DNA of 6,076 nt, from NCBI GenBank assembly GCA_017964055.1, contig JAGCSS010000180.1:1-6076 (forward strand), written 5' to 3'. Positions within the stretch are counted from its first letter, which is position 1. The number at the start of each line of letters is the position of its first letter. The translations under genes and the position numbers were made by a program. This DNA comes from Lachnospiraceae bacterium. GTDB lineage: Bacteria > Bacillota > Clostridia > Lachnospirales > Lachnospiraceae. The notes under the pieces are model-generated. The model had not been told where the DNA came from, ran no database searches, and was given only the letters and a program-made list of their open reading frames with translations. Shown piece by piece: positions 1-4,946 of this stretch.

Positions 1-2737
1 AAGGCAGCAGTGCCTTTGCCTTGTCTTCGGCCTTGACCATCGTGCTGCACTCAGGTCTCTCGCGGTGGAGTTTTATCGCGTCAAATTCACACTTGGTCGT
101 ACAGATGCCGCAGCCGATGCACTTATTCTCATCAACGACCGAAGCACCGCAGCCGAGACATCTCGCGGTCTCGATCTTAACCTGTTCCTCGGTGAGAGTT
201 CCGTGGTAATCCGTGAAGCCCTTTGCGTCAACGTCCTTTCGGGTGTATGCCGTCTGGCGGGACGAGTTGTCATACGAGGGAACCGAGATATTGTTCTTGT
301 CCAGTTCAATGAACTGCCTTCTGTTGCGGCCGATCGTCATATGTCCGTGCTGCACGAAGCGGTGCAGCGACTCGGCTGCCTCATGGCCCTGGGCGATGGC
401 GTCGATCGCGAACTTGGGTCCGGTAAATACATCGCCGCCGACGAAGATGTCGGGCTCATCGGTCTGATATGTGAGCTTGTCGGCAACGGGACCGTTTCCT
501 CTGCCGTACGTAACCTTGGTGCCTGCGAGCAGATCGCCCCAGATAATGGTCTGTCCGATCGCGAATACTATACTGTCGGCCTCGAGCGTCATCGTGTCGT
601 TCTCATCGTAATGAGGTCTGAAACGGTGCTCGTCGTCGTAAACACTCAGGCATTTCTTGAATACGATCGCACGCGCTCTGCCGTTCTCGACGATGACCTC
701 CTTCGGGCCCCATCCGCAGTTAACGTGAACGCCGTCAGCCTCGGCATCCGCGATCTCTTCTTTAGTGGCGGGCATGATGTCGCGGGTCTCGAGACATACC
801 ATCTCAACAGAATCCGCGCCGCTCCTCGAGCTGACTCTCGCCGCGTCTATCGCAACGTTTCCGCCGCCCACGACTACCGTGCGGCCGGAAACCTTAACCT
901 TGCCCTCGTTTGCTGCCTTCAGAAAGTCTACTGCTGTAGTACAATTCTCAGCGTCCTCGCCGGGAACTCCGGGAAGCCTTCCGCCGCTGCAGCCGATCGC
1001 GATATAGAATGCCTTGTAGCCGTCCTTGCGCAGCTGGTCGAGCGTGATATCCTTTCCGACATCAATACCGCATTTGATCTCGACGCCCATCTCTTTGAGG
1101 ACATCGATCTCGGCATCAATAACATCCTTTTCGAGCTTGTATGAAGGAATGCCGTAACGCAGCATGCCGCCGGGCTTTTCGTTCTTCTCGAAAACGGTGG
1201 GATAATAGCCCATCTGAGCCAGGAAGAACGCGCAGGACAGACCTGCGGGACCTCCGCCGATAACGGCGATCTTTTCCTTCCAGCGTCCGAGGTTCGAAGC
1301 CACAACGATCTCGGGAATGTATCTGGTCTCTGCCTTGAGGTCTCTCTCGGCAATGAATTTCTTAACCGCATCGATCGACACAGCCTGGTCGATCGTACCT
1401 CTCGTACATGCGTCCTCGCAGCGCCTGTTGCATATACGTCCGCAGACCGCGGGGAACGGATTCTCTTTTTTGATCAGCGCGAGCGCTTCGTCGTATTTGC
1501 CCTGGGCAGCCTTTTTCAAATAGCCCTGAACGGCGATATGAGCGGGACAGGCCGTCTTGCAGGGCGCCGTACCGGTGTCGTAGCAGTTGATCCTGTTATT
1601 GTCACGGTAATTCTCGTCCCAGTGCTCGGGGCCCCATTTTTTCTCATCGGGCAGCTCATGCTTCGGATACTCGACCTCGCTGCCGTCCTTAAGACAGAGC
1701 TTCTGTCCGAGCTTGACCGCTCCGGCGGGACAGTACTCGACGCACTGACCGCAGGCCACGCAGTTTTCCTTCTCCACGCGCGCAACATAAGCCGAGCGCG
1801 ACATGTTCGGGGTATTGAACAGCTGTGAAGTACGCAGCGCATTGCATATCTTAACATTACAGTTACAGATGGCAAATATCTTGCCCTCACCGTCGATGTT
1901 GGTGATCTGGTGAACAAAGCCGTTGTCCTCGGCGCGCTTTAAGATCTCCATCGCCTCATCGTAGGTGATGTCGTGTCCGCGGCCGGTCTCACGGCAATAA
2001 TCCGCCATGTCGCCGACGCCGATACACCAGTCGTTGAAATCGTCGGCGCAGCCCTCGTCAAGCTTCTTGCGGCTGACGCGGCAGGAACAGATCGAAGCAC
2101 CGATATGGCCCTCGTAACGCTTCAGCCAGTAGGAAATATGTTCAATGTCGATAGTGCCGTTTTCCATGGAAATAGCCTTCTCGACAGGTATAACGTGCAT
2201 ACCGATTCCTGCACCTCCGGGCGGAACCAGATGTGTGACCTTCTCCAGAGGCAGGAAGGTCATTCGCTCAAAGAACATGGCGAGCTCGGGATGCTTATCC
2301 AGGCTCTCAAGGTTCATGTTCGTATACTCGGCCGATCCGGGTACGAACAGCGGAACCCAGTAACGGCGGTCCTTCGGCTCATAAGTGGTGCCGGGGATAG
2401 GGCCGTCCTTTGTGTATTTGTCGCCGTAATCGTATTCGAGGATACCGATCCTGGCCATCTTGTCCAAAAGGGCCTGGAACTGTTCTCTGCCGTCCGGCTC
2501 GATATTGTTCATGACGCAGAGCTCATCGAAGTAATACGGCTTCCTGACCTTCATGGTAAGAGCCACATCCGCGATCTCATCGTCGATAACGCAGGCCAGT
2601 CCCCAATACTCGGGATCGTCTGTAGTAACCTTGTGCCCGATACGGTCGGTGATGCGCTGTGCCAGCTTTAATATCTTATCGCTGCACAGTTCCTCACCCT
2701 TATGTTCGGGAACATATTTGGTACTCATTTCAGGCAT
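1..2737 (-). CDS. Large multi-cluster Fe-S FAD/NAD(P)H oxidoreductase (GltD/NfnB-like core), 3' end cut by window
   Basis: The frame is open for 912 codons from ATG 2737 to the left edge, with no stop, so the C-terminus is missing. Visible in order: a winged-helix-like segment (about 55-102); a cysteine-rich region (C217, C219, C230, C238, C248, then C291, C293, C297); a ferredoxin motif C326-x2-C329-x2-C332-x3-C336-P; the GltD-type Fe-S domain (C393, C397, C432, C436, C440, C444); an FAD-binding GGGPAG at 494-499; a second nucleotide motif GGGNVA at 624-629, typical of the NAD(P)H site; FVGGDVFTGP near the C-terminal FAD contact; then C860-x2-C863 and C873-x2-C876-x2-C879-x3-C883. Family knowledge: GltD, NfnB and dihydropyrimidine dehydrogenase use this core to move electrons between NAD(P)H, FAD and Fe-S clusters. 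GltD and NfnB are about 470 residues, so this protein has roughly 380 extra N-terminal residues. No signal peptide or membrane helix is seen, so it is probably cytoplasmic. The physiological acceptor is unknown. ATG 2737 is preferred over ATG 2728 because GGAGG lies 9 bases upstream. It has its own promoter. Confidence 0.9.
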   Translation of the reverse strand, partial: MPEMSTKYVPEHKGEELCSDKILKLAQRITDRIGHKVTTDDPEYWGLACVIDDEIADVALTMKVRKPYYFDELCVMNNIEPDGREQFQALLDKMARIGILEYDYGDKYTKDGPIPGTTYEPKDRRYWVPLFVPGSAEYTNMNLESLDKHPELAMFFERMTFLPLEKVTHLVPPGGAGIGMHVIPVEKAISMENGTIDIEHISYWLKRYEGHIGASICSCRVSRKKLDEGCADDFNDWCIGVGDMADYCRETGRGHDITYDEAMEILKRAEDNGFVHQITNIDGEGKIFAICNCNVKICNALRTSQLFNTPNMSRSAYVARVEKENCVACGQCVEYCPAGAVKLGQKLCLKDGSEVEYPKHELPDEKKWGPEHWDENYRDNNRINCYDTGTAPCKTACPAHIAVQGYLKKAAQGKYDEALALIKKENPFPAVCGRICNRRCEDACTRGTIDQAVSIDAVKKFIAERDLKAETRYIPEIVVASNLGRWKEKIAVIGGGPAGLSCAFFLAQMGYYPTVFEKNEKPGGMLRYGIPSYKLEKDVIDAEIDVLKEMGVEIKCGIDVGKDITLDQLRKDGYKAFYIAIGCSGGRLPGVPGEDAENCTTAVDFLKAANEGKVKVSGRTVVVGGGNVAIDAARVSSRSGADSVEMVCLETRDIMPATKEEIADAEADGVHVNCGWGPKEVIVENGRARAIVFKKCLSVYDDEHRFRPHYDENDTMTLEADSIVFAIGQTIIWGDLLAGTKVTYGRGNGPVADKLTYQTDEPDIFVGGDVFTGPKFAIDAIAQGHEAAESLHRFVQHGHMTIGRNRRQFIELDKNNISVPSYDNSSRQTAYTRKDVDAKGFTDYHGTLTEEQVKIETARCLGCGASVVDENKCIGCGICTTKCEFDAIKLHRERPECSTMVKAEDKAKALLP

Positions 2738-2746
2738 GATTCTTAA

Positions 2747-2751
2747 CCTCC
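2747..2751 (-). promoter_or_regulatory. Ribosome binding site of the Fe-S flavoenzyme
   Basis: A perfect GGAGG on the minus strand sits 9 bases before ATG 2737. The in-frame ATG at 2728 would be 18 bases away, too far for this site. This fixes the start at 2737. Confidence 0.85.
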
Positions 2752-2753
2752 GT

Positions 2754-2783
2754 TTAAATGTGTACATTAAATTACACAGTTAA
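2754..2783. promoter_or_regulatory. 30-bp imperfect palindrome, candidate operator or leader hairpin
   Basis: Arms of 11 bases (TTAAATGTGTA at 2754-2764 and TACACAGTTAA at 2773-2783) pair at 10 of 11 positions around an 8-base spacer. The palindrome begins about 5 bases past the predicted transcription start and ends 2 bases before GGAGG. That is a classic position for a repressor operator. In RNA the same symmetry would form an AU-rich stem before the ribosome binding site. TGTGTA/TACACA half-sites recall binding sites of CRP/FNR-type or Rex-type regulators, but match neither consensus well. No T-tract follows, so it is not a terminator. Which regulator binds, if any, is unknown. Confidence 0.5.
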
Positions 2784-2794
2784 CCATTTCGGAT

Positions 2795-2823
2795 ATTATA
2801 CTTCAAAATGTCGGAATTTTCAA
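2795..2823 (-). promoter_or_regulatory. Sigma-A type promoter of the Fe-S flavoenzyme gene
   Basis: On the minus strand, TTGAAA (2818-2823, five of six bases of the -35 consensus) is followed by a 17-base spacer and a perfect TATAAT (2795-2800). Initiation is expected near 2788, giving a leader of about 51 bases that contains the palindrome at 2754-2783 and the GGAGG site. The promoter lies in the gap after the TPM-domain gene, so the flavoenzyme should have its own transcript. Confidence 0.8.
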
Positions 2824-2871
2824 GGAGAATCCCTGATTTTACTGACAGTTTCCCGCAAAGGCGCACTATTG

Positions 2872-3831
2872 CTATCTCGAGTGTCCGCCGCCTCCGTGCG
2901 AGCCTCCGCCGCCGGAAGAATGGTGGCCGCCTCCGCCGCCTCCGCCGCCGCTTCTGGACGAATCCGAAGGAGGATTGTAGACCCTGCTCACATCACTGTG
3001 CGTAAAGGTATCTTTCACAATGGGGAAAGCCGGTTCCGCAACAAGATATGTCTCTTTCGTAGTCGTATTCTTGCCTGCCTTCTCGCTCGAATTGCTCGCA
3101 AAGTATATCAGAGCGAAAAGAGCCGCAAAAATAATCATTATATAGTTCAACGCACCGCGGGGATATGTAACATATACCGTTTCATCGACCTCCATCCAGA
3201 AAACGAGTCCGTCGATCCAGTGCTTGCAGGCATGCAGATAGTCTTCGTCGACAAAAGCATAAAAATCATCGAGGCTGCTGTCGATCATGTACTCGGAAAA
3301 GTAATCCTCGGCCTTGCCCGTCGTTCCCATCCAGGTATGTATCTTTCCGGTCTCGGGCTCCCTGAACAGATTGTCGACGAGGATCACGCCGTCACCGGTA
3401 TTTGTCGTGCCGTCGAGCACCTGCGGGCTGTCATAGCCGAAACGGTTGTCCTCCCAGAACTTGTCCGCATAGACCATTACGTATTTGTCGGGAGTGACCG
3501 GAATGTCGTAGCGCGACCTGTACTCCGGCTCATAGTCGGCCAGCGTCCTGTTGAGCGTGACGATCACGATATCCATGCAGGTCTTGAGCTCCGCATCGTG
3601 TATATACGCTTCGAGCTCGGCCTCCTGCTCCGCTGTCAGCACGTCGGCCTCGTCGAATACCCTCTGCGCGCCGTAAACACGCTCTGTATTCGGGCTGTCG
3701 TAGTAGTTTGAAGGCGCATGGGTCTTGCGAAGGTAAATGAACAGGAATATCCCCAGTAAAACGAGCAAGATCACAAAGCCTACGATAAAATTCCTGAGAT
3801 ACTGTTTTAAACTTGCGCGGAAATCACTCAT
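2872..3831 (-). CDS. TPM-domain membrane protein with Gly/Ser/His-rich tail (YdjH/YgcG-like)
   Basis: This 319-residue protein starts with a membrane helix (about 14-34) preceded by basic residues. A TPM domain follows from about 50 to 190, opening with the typical VFDEADVLTAEQEAELE wording and continuing through MDIVIVTLN and GDGVILVD. A second membrane helix (about 230-245) precedes a hydrophilic segment and a tail of Gly, Ser and His (292-319). The TPM fold is known from YgcG-like proteins and plant TLP18.3/Psb32; some members show phosphatase activity, but a reaction for this protein is not established. The domain probably lies outside the membrane between the two helices. ATG 3831 overlaps the stop of the zinc ribbon gene by one base (TGATG) and has GGAGG 7 bases upstream. 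A GTG at 3834 is possible but only 4 bases from that site. Coupling to the zinc ribbon gene mirrors ydjG-ydjH of B. subtilis and points to a shared envelope role. The stop is TAG. Confidence 0.85.
   Translation of the reverse strand: MSDFRASLKQYLRNFIVGFVILLVLLGIFLFIYLRKTHAPSNYYDSPNTERVYGAQRVFDEADVLTAEQEAELEAYIHDAELKTCMDIVIVTLNRTLADYEPEYRSRYDIPVTPDKYVMVYADKFWEDNRFGYDSPQVLDGTTNTGDGVILVDNLFREPETGKIHTWMGTTGKAEDYFSEYMIDSSLDDFYAFVDEDYLHACKHWIDGLVFWMEVDETVYVTYPRGALNYIMIIFAALFALIYFASNSSEKAGKNTTTKETYLVAEPAFPIVKDTFTHSDVSRVYNPPSDSSRSGGGGGGGGHHSSGGGGSHGGGGHSR
2875..2958 (-). repeat. Low-complexity Gly/Ser/His-coding tract at the TPM protein C-terminus
   Basis: The last 28 codons before the stop encode only Gly, Ser, His and Arg, with runs of eight, four and four glycines separated by HHSS and SH. 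At the DNA level it is a GGC/GGA run, seen on the plus strand as repeated CCGCC/CCTCC. Gly-rich tails are usual in TPM proteins; the four interspersed histidines are less so. Such a tract could vary in length by slippage. Confidence 0.8.
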
Positions 3832-4814
3832 CACAGCACCTCCATTATAAAGATTATCAATAACATGATCGCATAGATTATGCCGCCCATGGTCAGTGCA
3901 TACAGCAGCACCTTACGCTTTGAGATCGGCGTTTCGCCTATTACCTTGCCGTTCTGTCCGTTGACATAGAACAGGTAATCCCTGCCGCCCCATTTGTACG
4001 TATATACCCACACGGGGAACAGAGCGAAATCTATCTGCCCGTCGGCCAGGGATACGCTGCCTGACAGAGGATTGAGCGACACATAACCCGCCAGCGAGTC
4101 CTTAAGGAGCGCGTTTGCGCTCGCCTCGGCCTTCTGTCTGGCGCGGTCGGCATACGCTTCCGCGGTATTGTTGTATACCTCGCCGAAAAATCCCGAAAGA
4201 TACCTGGGATCAAATGATTCGAGAGCCTCATACTGATAAGGCTCGACCAGATCCATCTTCCAGTCGGGCATCTCCTCGGACGCATCGGCAGGAACATTGT
4301 CGTAATCCACATCCATCACGCGCTCAATATCATAATACGAGGTCTCCTTGCAGTCATAATTGCCCTCTGTCCATTTGCGCACCTTGGTGCCGGTTCCCCT
4401 GTACTCGCCGCGTGCCCTGAAATCATACAGGAAAAACGGCACATATCTGCCGACCATATCGCCGAGTGTCTTTTCACTGAGGAACGATATGGGCGTGAAT
4501 TTTCTCTTTTTGAATTCCTTCTCCATCGCCTCAACGGCCTGCTTCTTGCCGAGTTTGAACGGGATGATCTCGTCCGGCTTGAAACTGTCTCTGACTCTTT
4601 CGTCAAAGATCAGATAGTTCCCACAATAAGGGCATCTCGAAGCACTCACGAACTGTCCTATCGTCAGTTCGCCGCCGCAGGAAGCACAGGTCGTAAGCGA
4701 CGCGTCACCGGTCTGCTGCTCGCAGTCGACGCCGTCGCAGAAAGAGCAGTACATCTGCTGCCTTTCCGGCGAAAATACCATGTATCCGCCGCAGTTTTTG
4801 CATTTAAAAGTCAT
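3831..4814 (-). CDS. Two-zinc-ribbon protein with C-terminal membrane anchor (YdjG-like)
   Basis: This 327-residue protein begins with two zinc ribbons: C5-x2-C8 with C23-x2-C26, and C43-x2-C46 with C61-x2-C64. Databases often label such proteins TFIIB-type zinc ribbon or PriA-like, although nothing here suggests helicase or transcription activity. The middle (about 70-290) holds conserved-looking segments such as VGRYVPFFLYDF and, near the end, FPVWVYTYKW followed by FYVNGQNGKVIGETP, a pattern typical of this family. The last 26 residues (302-327) are hydrophobic and form one membrane anchor behind a KRK cluster, so the zinc ribbons probably face the cytoplasm. ATG 4814 is chosen because GGAGG lies 7 bases upstream. 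The frame is open further to 4916, but that stretch covers the promoter and the upstream terminator. The gene is coupled to the TPM gene by TGATG. In B. subtilis the equivalent pair ydjG-ydjH lies in the SigW-controlled pspA operon and helps place stress proteins at the membrane. The same role here is inference. Confidence 0.85.
   Translation of the reverse strand: MTFKCKNCGGYMVFSPERQQMYCSFCDGVDCEQQTGDASLTTCASCGGELTIGQFVSASRCPYCGNYLIFDERVRDSFKPDEIIPFKLGKKQAVEAMEKEFKKRKFTPISFLSEKTLGDMVGRYVPFFLYDFRARGEYRGTGTKVRKWTEGNYDCKETSYYDIERVMDVDYDNVPADASEEMPDWKMDLVEPYQYEALESFDPRYLSGFFGEVYNNTAEAYADRARQKAEASANALLKDSLAGYVSLNPLSGSVSLADGQIDFALFPVWVYTYKWGGRDYLFYVNGQNGKVIGETPISKRKVLLYALTMGGIIYAIMLLIIFIMEVL
3839..3843 (-). 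promoter_or_regulatory. Ribosome binding site of the TPM gene, inside the zinc ribbon gene
   Basis: GGAGG lies within the last codons of the zinc ribbon gene, 7 bases before ATG 3831 and 4 before GTG 3834. The spacing favours ATG. With the TGATG stop/start overlap it supports translational coupling of the two proteins. Confidence 0.75.
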
Positions 4815-4821
4815 ATAAACC

Positions 4822-4826
4822 CCTCC
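4822..4826 (-). promoter_or_regulatory. Ribosome binding site deciding the zinc ribbon protein start
   Basis: GGAGG followed by two further G bases sits 7 bases before ATG 4814. The upstream alternative at 4916 lies outside the predicted transcript, so this site decides the start. Confidence 0.85.
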
Positions 4827-4828
4827 GA

Positions 4829-4844
4829 TGGCCGTATCCGGCCA
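4829..4844 (-). promoter_or_regulatory. GC-rich leader hairpin next to the zinc ribbon gene's ribosome binding site
   Basis: On the minus strand TGGCCG, loop GATA and CGGCCA form a perfect 6-bp stem that ends 2 bases before GGAGG. It lies in the predicted leader of the zinc ribbon/TPM transcript. It could protect the 5' end of the mRNA or modulate ribosome access. No T-run follows, so it is not a terminator. Confidence 0.4.
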
Positions 4845-4877
4845 CGTTATTCGATATCTTGTATATCCTTTGACAGT

Positions 4878-4883
4878 ATTATA
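4878..4883 (-). promoter_or_regulatory. Candidate -10 box for the zinc ribbon/TPM operon
   Basis: A perfect TATAAT on the minus strand lies in an AT-rich stretch between the kinase terminator and the zinc ribbon gene. Initiation near 4870 would give a leader of about 56 bases. The expected -35 position (about 4901-4906) falls in the terminator T-run and matches TTGACA poorly (TTTTTT). The assignment therefore rests on the -10 box and on the need for a promoter after a strong terminator. Confidence 0.5.
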
Positions 4884-4902
4884 TATTTTTTCACCGAAAT
4901 AA

Positions 4903-4934
4903 AAAAGGTCCTTCATGAAAATGAAAGACCTTTT
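4903..4934 (-). terminator. Intrinsic terminator of the histidine kinase gene
   Basis: On the minus strand AAAAGGTC-T-TTCAT and ATGAA-G-GACCTTTT pair as a 14-bp stem with one T-G wobble and a TTTC loop. The 3' arm runs into TTTTTTATTT. It begins 12 bases after the kinase stop codon. The A-run on the other side means it may also work in the plus direction. Confidence 0.9.
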
Positions 4935-4946
4935 GTTGAAATATTC

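Noticed and set aside
65..1144. A long plus-strand open frame of 359 codons, opposite the flavoenzyme
   Set aside because: It is an antisense shadow of a clear Fe-S flavoprotein frame. It shows no domain motif, no ribosome binding site, and a composition expected from mirrored codons.
1973..2671. A plus-strand open frame of 232 codons
   Set aside because: It is antisense to the N-terminal part of the flavoenzyme, with no supporting motif or start signal.
2754..2783. The palindrome as a terminator for the TPM operon
   Set aside because: The stem is AU-rich and no T-run follows on the minus strand. It also sits downstream of a good promoter, inside the leader of the next gene.
2758..3711. A plus-strand open frame of 317 codons, opposite the TPM gene
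   Set aside because: The minus frame has membrane helices, a TPM domain and a coupled start. The plus frame starts inside the palindrome with no ribosome binding site, and its Ala/Ser-rich part is simply the complement of the glycine tract.
4815..4900. A SigW-type promoter (TGAAAC, 16-17 bases, CGTA) before the YdjG-like gene
   Set aside because: TGAAAA occurs near the start of the gap, but no CGTA or close variant lies at the required distance.
4815..4916. A longer N-terminus for the zinc ribbon protein, starting at 4916
   Set aside because: It would start close to the kinase terminator stem and span the predicted promoter and hairpin. It has no ribosome binding site, while ATG 4814 has GGAGG at 7 bases and starts right at the first zinc ribbon.
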